Below are positions 18,464 to 27,609 of a stretch of DNA of 64,000 nt, in pieces. Numbering within the stretch: the stretch's first letter is position 1; every line of letters begins with the position of its first letter. Origin of the DNA: Bin87 sp965261925. GTDB lineage: Bacteria; Chloroflexota; Dehalococcoidia; Lucifugimonadales; UBA3495. Below the pieces are notes generated by a model. The model did no database searches. It worked only from the letters and a program-made list of their open reading frames with translations, and was not told the origin of the DNA. The stretch is taken from positions 4,154,001 to 4,218,000 of the forward strand of contig OZ253486.1 of assembly GCA_965261925.1 (NCBI GenBank), written 5' to 3'. The position numbers and the translations under genes are program-made.

Positions 18464-19237
18464 CTAGGCTTGGGATGGATCGCGCAACCGATTCCCGTGG
18501 CCGCATTGTCGGGCATTCTGATCAAGGTCGGTTGGGACATCATCGACCGGCGACTCATCACGCGCATTCACCACGTTCGGCGGGAATACTTGCTAGTCAT
18601 GCTGCTCACCCTGGTCCTGACCGTGTTCGTGGACATGATCACTGCCATCGCCATCGGACTGATCGTAGCCGGATTCGCCCGGGCCCGCGCCAGGGAACAG
18701 CGGGAACTGGGCAGCGTGATATCGGTGCCCCTGCTGGAGCGTGGGTTTTTCGCCGGCGCCGACGACGTTGACCAATTTCAGGCCCGCATCGGGTTGGTGG
18801 ATTTGCGCGGTGAATTTTCCTTCGCTTCCGCCAACGAGCTGGCCTGGATGGTTGGCGCGGACATCCAGCAGCACGAGGTCGTCATCCTGGACTTTTCCAA
18901 CACCATCCACATGGACGACAGCGCGGCCCTCGTAATTGAGAGACTGGTAGACGCGGCCGCAGCGGCCAAAACTGAATGTATCGTGCTCAATCTTTCCGGC
19001 TCCGTGGACGAAACCCTCCGATCGCTGAATGTTTTTCGCAGGCTGCCCGCGGGACGGATGGTGCACGACCTAGACGCCGCCAGGGACCTCGCCGCCAATC
19101 TGCTCAACGACCGGGGCGAATAGCGGTTCGATCCGACCCGATTGCGCTGCCACATCCGGGCGAGTCTGATAAACTCCGACAATCTGCTGGCCATAATGTT
19201 GTAAATCGAAACGGAGGCTGCCCCAAGGAGCAAAGCA

Positions 19238-20089
19238 ATGTCTGTAGGAATAATCGTCCCCCTGCCCGCGTACACCCTCGACCCCGCGTTCGTCGCCAAA
19301 AAGGCCGAGGAGCTGGGTTTTGAGTCCATCTGGTATCACGAGCATCCCATCCTGCCCGTGCACAGCGAGAGTCCCTTCCCCGCCACCGGCGGCGAGATTC
19401 CCTGGACCTACCGCCACTTCTCCGACCCGTACATGTCCCTAGCCATGGCCGCCGCCGTGACCGAGCGTATCAAGTTGTGCACTGGCATTACCCTGATGCC
19501 CGAACGCAACCCTCTGATCCTCGCCAAGCAGATCTCGGTATTGGACCGCCACAGCAACGGCCGTTTCGTCTTCGGAATTGGCGCTGGCTGGAACCGTGAG
19601 GAAACCGAGATGATGGGCGGCGACTTCGACCACCGCTGGACCCAGACTGAGGAGGCCGTCGGTGCCCTGAAGGCCCTGTGGACCGAGGACCAGGCCGAGT
19701 TCCACGGTCGCTACTACAACTTCCCGCCCGTCTACATGTACCCCAAGCCGGTCCAGGATCCTCATCCTCCGATCCTGCTGGGTGGCAACGCCCGCAACGT
19801 ACTGCGTCGCGTGGTGCGCTACGGCGACGGCTGGCTCCCCAACCGCGCCAACCCGGATCAGATTGAGGACAGCCGCAAACAGATCGACACCCTGGCCGCC
19901 GAGCGGGGCCGCGACCCCGAGGCTATCACCATCTCCGTGTTCGGCCAGCCGCCGGAAACCACCCGCCAGGCTGTGGACGATTTCCTGAACGCCGGTGCCT
20001 TGCGCGTATGTGTGTGGCCCAACCACTCTGATTCCGAGGAGGAGATGGGCCAACAACTGGAAAGCATGGCCGAAACCCTGCTTCGCTAA
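19238..20089 (+). CDS. LLM class F420-dependent oxidoreductase (TIGR03619-like)
   Basis: 283-residue luciferase-fold enzyme. It has GFESIWYHEHPILPV near the N-terminus, the DPYMSLAMAAAVTERIKLCTGITLMPERNPLILAKQ block, and RFVFGIGAGWNREE. The segment PPILLGGNARNVLRRVVRYGDGWLP is characteristic of the probable F420-dependent subgroup. An AAGGAG site precedes the ATG. It is a single gene between the broken sulP and a MITE. The substrate is unknown; F420 use is inferred from subgroup resemblance. Confidence 0.86.
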   Translation: MSVGIIVPLPAYTLDPAFVAKKAEELGFESIWYHEHPILPVHSESPFPATGGEIPWTYRHFSDPYMSLAMAAAVTERIKLCTGITLMPERNPLILAKQISVLDRHSNGRFVFGIGAGWNREETEMMGGDFDHRWTQTEEAVGALKALWTEDQAEFHGRYYNFPPVYMYPKPVQDPHPPILLGGNARNVLRRVVRYGDGWLPNRANPDQIEDSRKQIDTLAAERGRDPEAITISVFGQPPETTRQAVDDFLNAGALRVCVWPNHSDSEEEMGQQLESMAETLLR

Positions 20090-20409
20090 CGGCAAGCGAA
20101 ATCGCGTGTGCCGCGCATCCGGTAGATCGGTCCACTCTGGATCAGAATCTGGGATCGTTGCGGGGCTCGCCGTGCGGGCGACAACCATTCGCGTAACTGT
20201 TCAGACTTGGGGGATCTAAAGGCTATCTGGCCTCTTGCGGATGGGCAGCCAAGCACGGATTGTCCTCTGCAAATCAATTCCGTCCCCTCAAACGTGAACA
20301 GTTACCCATTCGCCCCTACTATTGACAGCGACCGCATCACCGGAACTTCACGACCCACGTCGGATTGTTCTTTGTGACGCAACCTCTACCCACCTGCGTA
20401 TAGGAGGCA
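20090..20409. other. Intergenic stretch before the lactonase gene
   Basis: 320 nt with no credible gene. It holds the 113-bp MITE, the TTCGCCCCTA repeat (20309-20318), and, at its right end, the TAGGAGG ribosome site (20401-20407) of the lactonase gene. Nothing else was recognised. Confidence 0.6.
20193..20305. mobile_element. 113-bp MITE with IS66-type ends and 8-bp target duplication
   Basis: Terminal inverted repeats are perfect for 11 bp: GTAACTGTTCA at 20193-20203 and TGAACAGTTAC at 20295-20305. Weaker matching continues for about 12 bp inside. Immediately outside both ends is the same 8-mer CCATTCGC (20185-20192 and 20306-20313). GTAA ends with an 8-bp duplication are the hallmark of the IS66 family. 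No open frame is inside. The insertion split a CCATTCGCCCCTAC sequence, a copy of the repeat also found at 12118 and 14370. Confidence 0.8.
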
Positions 20410-20415
20410 GTGACC

Positions 20416-21465
20416 ATGGCGACCTATGTGTATGTTGCAGCCCAGGACGACAACAAGGTGTCCATCTTCACGATGGACGAGGCCAGCGGAGCCTTGACCA
20501 TCGCGGGTGAGGAACCCGTTTCCGGCGGGCCGTCCTTGCTCGCCATCAGCCCTGACCGGCGGACCCTGTATGCGGGCCACCGCGAGGTACCCGAGATTAC
20601 CAGCCATCGCATCGATCAGCAGACGGGCGAGTTGACCCAGACCGGTTCGGTGACCCCGCCCGGCCAGCCGGCTTTCCTGTCCACCGACCGGACCGGACGC
20701 TTTCTGCTCTCGTCCTACTACGCCGACGGCAAAGCCGCGGTGCACCCCCTGGGCGAAGACGGTAGCCTGGGTGGCGCGGCCACCGCGGTTTTGGACACCG
20801 ACTCTGGCGCCCATTCCATGCTGACCGACCGCTCCAACCGGTTCGCCTACGTGCCCCACATTGCCCGGCAGCAGGACAACGTTCTCGAACCTCCCAAGAA
20901 CATACCGGGACCCAACATTATCTATCAGTTCCGCTTCGATGAATCTACCGGGGCGTTAACCGCCAACGATCCGCCCACGCTGGCCCAGGATGACCTTATG
21001 GGGCCACGCCATTTCACCTTCCATCCAAGCCTGGATATGGTGTACTTCTCCAACGAGCAGGGCAGTAGCGTGTCCTCGTACCAGATTGATGGTGACGGCC
21101 GGCTGACGCTGTTCGAAACCGTCTCAACTCTGCCGTCCGGCGTCACCGAGCGCAACACCTGCTCTCAGATTCAGTTCTCGCCCGACGGCAGCCTGCTCTT
21201 TGTGCCCAACCGCGGCCACAACAGCATCGCCAGCTTTTCCGTCGACGGCGAAGGACGGCTGATCGCCGCCGGCCACGCAGCCACCGAGGCCGTGCCCAGC
21301 GCCTTCAGCCTGGACCCTTCGGGCCGCTTCGTGTTCGCGGCGGGTTCGGCAACCGGGCAATTGGCGTCCTACAGCATCGACGGAGACACCGGGCAACTGA
21401 CCCCGCTTGGCGCCTACTCAGTGGGCGAGAGGCCCATGTGGGTGCTCACCGCTACCCTGGGCTGA
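20416..21465 (+). CDS. Lactonase-family beta-propeller protein (6-phosphogluconolactonase/YbhE type)
   Basis: 349 residues of YVTN-like repeats forming a seven-bladed propeller: MATYVYVAAQDDNKVSIF, GGPSLLAISPDRRTLYAG, GQPAFLSTDRTGRFLLSSYY, GAHSMLTDRSNRFAYVPH, MGPRHFTFHPSLDMVYFSNE, CSQIQFSPDGSLLFVPNRG and PSAFSLDPSGRFVFAAG. It ends GERPMWVLT. This matches the YbhE-type lactonase family, where 6-phosphogluconolactone hydrolysis is known for some members only. ATG 20416 was preferred over GTG 20410 because AGGAGG lies 8 nt before it. Confidence 0.86.
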   Translation: MATYVYVAAQDDNKVSIFTMDEASGALTIAGEEPVSGGPSLLAISPDRRTLYAGHREVPEITSHRIDQQTGELTQTGSVTPPGQPAFLSTDRTGRFLLSSYYADGKAAVHPLGEDGSLGGAATAVLDTDSGAHSMLTDRSNRFAYVPHIARQQDNVLEPPKNIPGPNIIYQFRFDESTGALTANDPPTLAQDDLMGPRHFTFHPSLDMVYFSNEQGSSVSSYQIDGDGRLTLFETVSTLPSGVTERNTCSQIQFSPDGSLLFVPNRGHNSIASFSVDGEGRLIAAGHAATEAVPSAFSLDPSGRFVFAAGSATGQLASYSIDGDTGQLTPLGAYSVGERPMWVLTATLG

Positions 21466-21502
21466 TTACCCACAACTACACACATGATCCGAGAGGTTTG
21501 AA

Positions 21503-22285
21503 ATGCGACTGGAAGGAAAAGTTGCTCTCATCAGCGGCGGTGCGCGCGGTCAAGGCGCTACCGAAGCCAGGCTGTTTGCTCAGGAAGGCGCCGCGGTGGT
21601 CATCGGCGACATTCTGGACGAGGAGGGGATGAAACTGGAGGCGGAAATCCGCGAGCTGGGTGGCCGGGCCTCCTTTGTCCACCTCGACGTCACCGATGCG
21701 GACCAGTGGGCCGACGCCGTGACTGAGGCTGTCAGCCGGTACGGCAAGCTGGACATCCTGGTCAATAACGCCGGCATCGGCGGCACCAGCATCGGAGGAG
21801 TCAATGCCCCCCGCATCCACGAAGCGCCCACCGAGGTATGGGACCAGATCATGAACGTGAACGGCAAGGGCGTCTTTCTGGGCACCCGAGCCGCCATTCC
21901 TGCCATGCGTACCAGCGGCGGCGGCTCCATCATCAACATCTCGTCCATCGCGGGAATGATTGCCACGAGGCCGGGCTCTGGGGCCGGCGCCGCCTACGCC
22001 AGTTCAAAAGGAGCGGTGCGCCTGCTCACCAAGTCCACCGCCGTCCAATATGCCGGCGAGAACATCCGATGTAACTCGGTCCACCCGGGCTTTATCGACA
22101 CGGCCATGACGGCGCGAACCATGTCTGACCCGGAGCAACGGCAACTTCGCGTTGACGCGACTCCCGTCGGCCGCATCGGCACTGTGGAGGATATCGCCTA
22201 CGGTGTGCTATTCCTAGCCTCGGAGGAATCGTCCTTCATGACCGGGAGCGAACTCGTCATCGACGGAGGCTATACGGCTCAATAG
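21503..22285 (+). CDS. SDR family NAD(P)-dependent oxidoreductase
   Basis: 260 residues, a classical short-chain dehydrogenase. The nucleotide site SGGARGQGA is near residue 11-19, HLDVTD near 63, NNAGIGG near 89, the catalytic Ser in NISSIAG and the YASSK motif near 169-173 (Tyr and Lys intact). The C-terminus GSELVIDGGYTAQ is typical. The Asp in IGDI after strand 2 suggests NAD(H) preference. The ATG follows GAGAGGTTTGAA. It is convergent with the PQQ-type propeller gene. Substrate unknown. Confidence 0.9.
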   Translation: MRLEGKVALISGGARGQGATEARLFAQEGAAVVIGDILDEEGMKLEAEIRELGGRASFVHLDVTDADQWADAVTEAVSRYGKLDILVNNAGIGGTSIGGVNAPRIHEAPTEVWDQIMNVNGKGVFLGTRAAIPAMRTSGGGSIINISSIAGMIATRPGSGAGAAYASSKGAVRLLTKSTAVQYAGENIRCNSVHPGFIDTAMTARTMSDPEQRQLRVDATPVGRIGTVEDIAYGVLFLASEESSFMTGSELVIDGGYTAQ

Positions 22286-22294
22286 TCCCCTTGG

Positions 22295-23698
22295 TCATTT
22301 TACGGCGTGCAACGCGCCATCTTCGGTCCTCACCAACAACATACCTTCGGCGTAAATGGGTTCGGTGCGTACGCCGGCCGGCATCTTCAACCTCCAGCGT
22401 TCCGCGCCGTCGGATTTGTCCAACCCGTACAGCCAGCCGGCCTTGTCTCCGAAGACCAGCAGGTCACCCGCCACAATGGGCGAAACCAGGATGCCGTCCT
22501 CGCCCTGGAACTGCCACCGCTCGTCTCCGGTGATGGCATCGATGGCATACATCTTGCCCAGCGTGTCGCCCACGTACAGACCGTCCCCGGCCACTGCTGG
22601 CGCCGATATGATGCCCTCGGTCCTTTTCTGGCGCGAGGGGAACCCTTCGGGATAGTCGGAACTGAACCGCCACTTGTCACCAGGCTGTGACGGCGGCGCG
22701 GGCAGCGGGAACCCCCAGAGCCAAAGCTGGGACCACGTGCGGGTCACGGCGTATTGCCCCGGATATTCCAAGGCGTCCGCGTCCATCGCAAACAGTTTTC
22801 TCTCGGACACGAAATAGGTGAGCCGGTTGGCCGTCACCGGCGCGGCGGCCAGCGCGGCTCCGGTGCGAAACCTCGCTCGCTCCTGACCGGTGCGCGAGTC
22901 CAGCGCGTAAAGACTTCGGTCCGCCGACGCCGTGTAGACGATCTTCTGCCCTACCGCCGCCGGGGATCGCACCTCGCCCAGGGATTCGTGCCTCCAGACT
23001 AACTCGCCGGTCTTGGCGTTCACCGCGTACGTAATCCCATCCAACGCGCCCGCATACACGATCCCATTGGCCACCGCTACCGGGCCTGAAGTGGCGTCAC
23101 CCATCTGGTATTCCCACCGGATATCCTGGGTCTCGGCGTCCCGCGCCACCAGGCGACGGTCCGGCAGCGTGTAGAAAAGGGTACCGTCCGCCAACGCCAA
23201 CGAGTTTCCAATCGGCCCGGTGGCCGGCATGGACGAGGTCTCCTTACCGGTGCCAGGGTCAAGCACCGTGATGCGGAAGTGCGCTCCAAGGAATACGCGT
23301 CCGTCCGACACAATCGGCGCGGCCAGCGTCGCCGGCCCGGTGTCGACGCTCCAGACCAATTGCCCCTGGGGTTCGTCGAGCGCATCCGGCGCGTAACGCG
23401 TCTGGCCGAGGTTCCGCCCGTGCATGGTCCATCCTGGGCCGACGGACGCCGAATCGAAGACCGCGTCAGGTTGTCGCCCCAATAGGATCACCGGATCCGG
23501 AATGAACGGAAAATTGATCCAGACCAGGAAGCCGATGATCACCACCGCCGCGACGGCGATCAGTGCGTTGCGCCTCGAGAAGAACCGACGTCGGCGTGGA
23601 GCCTGCTGAGCCCAATCGGGCAGGTGCCCTTCAGCATCGGCATGCTCCGTGGGTTCGTGTTGTGCGCGTTCCGAAGAATTTTCGGGAGAGGCGGCCAT
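22295..23698 (-). CDS. Membrane-anchored PQQ-like beta-propeller repeat protein
   Basis: 467 residues. A basic cytoplasmic stretch RRRRFFSRRN is followed by one membrane helix (ALIAVAAVVIIGFLVWINF), so the propeller faces outward. The rest is a run of PQQ-type blades such as GQLVWSVDTG, GTLFYTLPDRRLVARDAETQDIRWEYQMG, GIVYAGALDGITYAVNAKTGELVWRHESLG, LYALDSRTGQERARF, GKMYAIDAITGDERWQFQGE and GWLYGLDKSDGAERWRL. No PQQ-binding dehydrogenase active site is obvious, so it is more likely a structural or binding protein. The start is ATG 23698; an upstream in-frame start adds 16 unlikely residues. It lies 83 nt downstream of the dppC-like gene. Confidence 0.83.
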   Translation of the reverse strand: MAASPENSSERAQHEPTEHADAEGHLPDWAQQAPRRRRFFSRRNALIAVAAVVIIGFLVWINFPFIPDPVILLGRQPDAVFDSASVGPGWTMHGRNLGQTRYAPDALDEPQGQLVWSVDTGPATLAAPIVSDGRVFLGAHFRITVLDPGTGKETSSMPATGPIGNSLALADGTLFYTLPDRRLVARDAETQDIRWEYQMGDATSGPVAVANGIVYAGALDGITYAVNAKTGELVWRHESLGEVRSPAAVGQKIVYTASADRSLYALDSRTGQERARFRTGAALAAAPVTANRLTYFVSERKLFAMDADALEYPGQYAVTRTWSQLWLWGFPLPAPPSQPGDKWRFSSDYPEGFPSRQKRTEGIISAPAVAGDGLYVGDTLGKMYAIDAITGDERWQFQGEDGILVSPIVAGDLLVFGDKAGWLYGLDKSDGAERWRLKMPAGVRTEPIYAEGMLLVRTEDGALHAVK

Positions 23699-23781
23699 GT
23701 CAGTCCGGTTGCAAATGGTCAAAGTAGCGGCGGGATGCGCTGACACACCCCGCCGTCACAATTCGTTGATTCCGGTTCAAG

Positions 23782-24702
23782 CTACACGTTGCGCAGCTTG
23801 GGGTCAAGCCGGTCGCGGAGCCAGTCACCCATCAGGTTCATGGAAAGCACGGTGAGGACGATGGCAATCGTCGGGAAGAAGAATAGCCACCAAGCCGTGA
23901 CAATCAGCGTGCGACCGTCGGCCACCATCAGGCCCCAAGCTGGCGTCGGTTTCACCAAGCCCGCTCCCAGGAAACTCAACGTGGACTCAAGGATGATCAC
24001 ATGGCCAACCTCCAGGGTAGCCAAAACAACCACGGTGTTCACCACGTTGGGAAAGATGTGCCGCACCATGATGCGGGTGGGAGACGCCCCAGATACCTGC
24101 GCGCGGGCGATGAAGTCCTGTTGCTTGATGGCCAAGGCCTCACCCCGTACCATCCGGGCGAATCTCGCCCATAGCAGCAATGCTATGACTATCACCACAG
24201 TCTGGAACCCCGGCCCGCTCACCGCCACCAACACCAAAGCCAATAAGATTGAAGGAAACGCCAACTTGATGTCGACGATCCGCATGATCAGGTTGTCTAC
24301 CCAGCCGCCGGCGTAGGCCGCCAGCAGTCCCAGCACCGTGCCTACGCCGCCGCCCAGCGCGATGGCCAGCAGGGAAATCGACAACGATATCCGCGCTCCG
24401 TGGATGATGCGGCTGAGGATGTCAAATCCATGGCGGTCGGTACCCAGCACGTAATTCCAACTGCCACCTTCCTGCCAGGCCGGTGGCAACAGGCGGTCGC
24501 TTAGTCTCACCTCCACCGGGTCGTGCGGGGAGATCACGTTGGCGAAGATCGCAGGGAATATCAGCGTGATCACCAGGATCAACAGCGGGATAATAGGATA
24601 TTGGCCAATGTTGATCCATGCCCGGCCGACCAAACCGCGTTGGCGATACAACTCGTCGGCGGGAGTCGTGTTGACGGCGGGAGTAGCGGTAGGGGTGGTC
24701 AT
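23782..24702 (-). CDS. Peptide/nickel-type ABC transporter permease, DppC-like
   Basis: 306-residue inner-membrane permease of the OppC/DppC group. It starts with a cytoplasmic Thr/Ala-rich segment, then a first helix, then LGTDRHGFDILSRIIHGARISLSISLLAIA, the classic OppC signature. The EAA loop is QVSGASPTRIMVRHIFPNV. The end is GDWLRDRLDPKLRNV. It partners the DppB-like gene 46 nt upstream. No ATPase gene follows, unlike most dpp/opp operons. Confidence 0.92.
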   Translation of the reverse strand: MTTPTATPAVNTTPADELYRQRGLVGRAWINIGQYPIIPLLILVITLIFPAIFANVISPHDPVEVRLSDRLLPPAWQEGGSWNYVLGTDRHGFDILSRIIHGARISLSISLLAIALGGGVGTVLGLLAAYAGGWVDNLIMRIVDIKLAFPSILLALVLVAVSGPGFQTVVIVIALLLWARFARMVRGEALAIKQQDFIARAQVSGASPTRIMVRHIFPNVVNTVVVLATLEVGHVIILESTLSFLGAGLVKPTPAWGLMVADGRTLIVTAWWLFFFPTIAIVLTVLSMNLMGDWLRDRLDPKLRNV

Positions 24703-24748
24703 CGCTAATTTCCTTGTGCGGGCGGCGAATGCGCGGGAATCAGCTCGG

Positions 24749-25669
24749 TTAGTAGCGGATCCGAGGGTTCAGGTAGGCGTACATCACGTCAACGGCGAGG
24801 TTGATGAAGATGTAGAACGCGGCGAACAGGATGACTATGCTTTGGATCACCGGGAAGTCGCGGTTGCGGATGGCGTCGATGGCAAGGTCGCCCAAACCGG
24901 GCCACACAAACACCGTTTCGATTACCACCGAACCGGTCAGGAGCACGGCGCCGATAAGACCCATGTAGGTGAACGGAACGATCAGTGCATTGCGGAAACA
25001 GTGTTTCCAGATGACTTTACGCTCCGGCATGCCCTTGATGCGAGCCAGTTTTACGTACTCGGTATCCAGCACTTCCAGCATCGACGATCTGGTGAGTCGC
25101 ATGACCGCCGCTACATTGTAGTACCCGAGCGCCATCCCGGGCAGTATGATCGACTTGAACCCGGCGTCGTTGCCTGAGGTGGGTAACCACCCTAATATCA
25201 CCGCGAATACCCACATCAGGATCAGTCCAATGGCGAATGATGGAGCGGACTGGCCGATCAGGGCAACCACTTTGCCGGCCCAGTCGAAGGCGGAGTCCTT
25301 CTTCACGGCCACCATTACCCCGATGGGCAAAGCTATGGAAGCGCTGACTAGCCAAGCGAAACCGGCCAGCATGACCGTGTTGGGCAGCCGATGGGCGATC
25401 AGGCCCGTGATCGGTACGCCGCCATACGCCCAGGCTTCACCAAAGTCGCCGGTGACGAAGTTGCCGAGGTAACGGGCGTATTGGACGTAAATCGGTTGGT
25501 CCAGTCCCCACTTTTTCCGCACCTGCTCGACCACGGCGGGACTGGCGTCTTCGGGAAGCAGGATGGCCACCGGGTCACCGGTAACTCGCGCCAGCGCGAA
25601 TACTATGGCGCTGATGACCAATATCGCCAGGAACGACTGTATCACCCGCAAAAATATGAATCGCTGCAT
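24749..25669 (-). CDS. Peptide/nickel-type ABC transporter permease, DppB-like
   Basis: 306 residues, starting MQRFIFLRVIQSFLAILVISAIVFALARVTGDP, the standard DppB/OppB N-terminus. It contains VRKKWGLDQPIYVQYARYLGNFVTGDFGEAW and the EAA loop RIKGMPERKVIWKHCFRNALIVPFTYMG, and ends YAYLNPRIRY as family members do. It lies downstream of the binding-protein gene, separated by a near-palindromic hairpin, and upstream of the DppC-like gene. Confidence 0.92.
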   Translation of the reverse strand: MQRFIFLRVIQSFLAILVISAIVFALARVTGDPVAILLPEDASPAVVEQVRKKWGLDQPIYVQYARYLGNFVTGDFGEAWAYGGVPITGLIAHRLPNTVMLAGFAWLVSASIALPIGVMVAVKKDSAFDWAGKVVALIGQSAPSFAIGLILMWVFAVILGWLPTSGNDAGFKSIILPGMALGYYNVAAVMRLTRSSMLEVLDTEYVKLARIKGMPERKVIWKHCFRNALIVPFTYMGLIGAVLLTGSVVIETVFVWPGLGDLAIDAIRNRDFPVIQSIVILFAAFYIFINLAVDVMYAYLNPRIRY

Positions 25670-25710
25670 GGGAGGCCTTCGCAGTCAGTGGGGTTGATGA
25701 TGGGGGTTCG

Positions 25711-25734
25711 AAGGACGACCGTACGGTCGCCCTT
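25711..25734. promoter_or_regulatory. Intra-operon hairpin between the binding protein and its permeases
   Basis: A 24-nt near-palindrome around GACCGTACGGTC, with outer arms AAGG/CCTT and one A-C mismatch pair. It lies 15 nt past the binding-protein stop and 41 nt before the permease start. Hairpins here often stabilise binding-protein mRNA or reduce permease expression. It also resembles the GGGGCGA-type repeats elsewhere in the window. Confidence 0.5.
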
Positions 25735-25749
25735 CCATGTGTATCCGGT

Positions 25750-27609
25750 TTAGTTGCGCACCACCTTGGTGTACTCGTGGCCTTTCATGCCGCCAAAGTA
25801 GCTGTTGTTCACCGAGTACTCGGCAATGACGTTGGGGTTGATGCCGAATTCCGCGAACAGGAAGCCCAGCGGTATCGTGGCATTCTGTTCGTACATGTAC
25901 TGACCGGCGTCCTTCATCAGGTTGAGCCGTTCTTCGTCATCTACACTGCTCTGCCACTTGCTGAACAGATCTTCGGTGTATGGGTCTTCATACATGTAAA
26001 CCGCGCCGGCCAGGGTGGGGCTGACGAAGTACACCCGCATATTGCGGCCAGCCGGCCAGAAGCCGGTCCGGTGGGTCCACAGCACCCCGTTCATCTCGCG
26101 GGCCTTGTACCGCGTGCGGATGGGCTGGAACTCGCCGATCTGGGCGTCAACGGTGAACCCCACTTCCTCCAGCCAGGAGATCATCGGGACCGCGACTTCC
26201 GTGAGCTCCGGAACGCCGACCAGTTTGCCGGCCATGAACTCGACGCTCGGCCCGGAGCCCTCCGAGTAGCCCGCTTCTTGCAGCAGCTGACGGGAAAGGT
26301 CGGGGTCGTAGGCCGGGATCTCCCACGCCGGATCGAACGAGGGATCCGTCGGGTGCCAACCGGTGTTGGCCATCAATTCCATTTTGTTGTCAAAGAACGC
26401 TTCGTTGAGCGCATCCCGGTTCATCGCGTGGTTCATGGCCCTGCGGACCAGCACGTTGGTGTTTGGGTCGTTGGCGTCCCGCCTGTCTTCCAGGTACTGG
26501 CCGCCAATGCCGATCCACACCATGAAAGCCGGTAGTGTGCTCTTCGTGATGGCATAACCCGCCTTCACGATTTCGCCCTGCAACTCGCGCGGAATCTCGG
26601 CGATGTCCGCTTCCCCGGCCCGTAGCATTGCCACGCGGGTCAGGTCTTCTTCAGCGAAGAAGAAGGTAAGGGTATCGAAGTCGGGGTTGATGCGCCAGTG
26701 GTCGTCGAACGCCCTCTCATACTCAAGCTTGGCGCCCTGTTCGTAGCTGACATGCCGCCACGGGCCGGTTCCCACCGGGTTGGCTGCGTAAGCTGCCTCC
26801 CCGTTTGTTGCCCAGTAGTCCAAGCTGTAGATCAGCGGGTCGGTGGTGGCGTCCGAAGCATAGAACGGGATCCACAGCTCGGGACGCTTCATGTTCCAGA
26901 CCATCTCGTTGTCGCTGACTTCCGTTACGGTTGGGGCGGTTCCCAGTTCGTCTGCCGTCCAGTTGCGCCGCTCTCCATCCGGCCCCAGTATCTGGTGCCA
27001 GAAGTCGCCGAACCCGGTTTTGGCTTCAGCGTGCGACCACAACTGGAAGCTAAACACGAAGTCCGAAACGCCGAAGGTGTCCGCTTCGTGATGGAAGGGG
27101 ACGTTTTCGCGCAGCTTGATCGTCCACTGCCTTCCGTCCGGGGAGACCGACCACGATTCAGCCAGCATGGGCTTGGCTTCCCAGGTCTGGTAGTCACGCT
27201 GGAAGAGCGCCTCCTGCATCGGCTGCAGGATGCCCTGGTTGGTTCCGCCCACGCGCCAACCCAACAGGTTTTCGGCGTAAGGCGGGGTGATGGCCACGCG
27301 CAGGTCTGCCTGAACCGGCTCGCCTGCGGTGGCGTCCGGAACCGCTGTCGCGGCTGGGGCCACGGTCGGGGCCGCGCCGCCGGCCGCGCGGTCGCTCATG
27401 CCGGCCGGCTGTGCCAGCGCTGTGGTCGCGGTCGGTGCGGCCTGCTGCACCGGAGCCGCCGCCTGCGTCGCTGCCGGCTGCTGTCGGGCCGCTGCCGGAG
27501 CGCTCGTCGCCGGCTCCTGTTCTGCCGGAGCGCCGCACGCCATCGCCGCCGTTACGGCGAGGGCCAGCAGACCCACGATCCCAGTGCGTAGTGCTAATCC
27601 TCTTGACAT
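25750..27609 (-). CDS. ABC transporter substrate-binding lipoprotein, family 5 (peptide type), copy 1
   Basis: 619 residues. The signal peptide ends in the lipobox TAAMAC (Cys about residue 25), followed by an Ala/Pro/Gln/Thr-rich linker of about 85 residues. The SBP family 5 domain follows: WEAKPMLAESWSVSPDGRQWTIKLRENVPFHH near the N-lobe and ADIAEIPRELQGEIVKAGYAI further on. It is a close paralogue of the gene at 28012-29880; long segments including NPNTNVLVRRAMNHA and the ending YFGGMKGHEYTKVVRN match. The permease genes follow directly, so this copy probably feeds them. The ligand is unknown; peptides are only the most common case. Confidence 0.9.
   Translation of the reverse strand: MSRGLALRTGIVGLLALAVTAAMACGAPAEQEPATSAPAAARQQPAATQAAAPVQQAAPTATTALAQPAGMSDRAAGGAAPTVAPAATAVPDATAGEPVQADLRVAITPPYAENLLGWRVGGTNQGILQPMQEALFQRDYQTWEAKPMLAESWSVSPDGRQWTIKLRENVPFHHEADTFGVSDFVFSFQLWSHAEAKTGFGDFWHQILGPDGERRNWTADELGTAPTVTEVSDNEMVWNMKRPELWIPFYASDATTDPLIYSLDYWATNGEAAYAANPVGTGPWRHVSYEQGAKLEYERAFDDHWRINPDFDTLTFFFAEEDLTRVAMLRAGEADIAEIPRELQGEIVKAGYAITKSTLPAFMVWIGIGGQYLEDRRDANDPNTNVLVRRAMNHAMNRDALNEAFFDNKMELMANTGWHPTDPSFDPAWEIPAYDPDLSRQLLQEAGYSEGSGPSVEFMAGKLVGVPELTEVAVPMISWLEEVGFTVDAQIGEFQPIRTRYKAREMNGVLWTHRTGFWPAGRNMRVYFVSPTLAGAVYMYEDPYTEDLFSKWQSSVDDEERLNLMKDAGQYMYEQNATIPLGFLFAEFGINPNVIAEYSVNNSYFGGMKGHEYTKVVRN

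Larger units (their letters stand above)
16620..19123 (+). pseudogene. SulP-family anion transporter, broken by a frameshift and an IS insertion
   Basis: Three pieces together give a SulP permease with a C-terminal STAS domain. Piece one (16620-16994) has LLGDLFGGVTTAATVLPMALAYGVATGLGPVAGMYGA and stops at GRFVN. Piece two continues one frame off from KLTPYSMIAGFTSGIGL, so one nucleotide has been lost near 16990 (AATTAACC). It runs to ALVLG, where the IS5-family element enters. Piece three (from 18468) resumes with GWIAQPIPVAALSGILIKVGW and ends in the STAS domain (VILDFSNTIHMDDSAALVIE). Removing the IS and one CTAG copy restores that reading frame exactly; the upstream frameshift remains. The start is GTG 16620 or GTG 16656. 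SulP proteins are Na+- or H+-linked sulfate or bicarbonate transporters. Confidence 0.9.
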
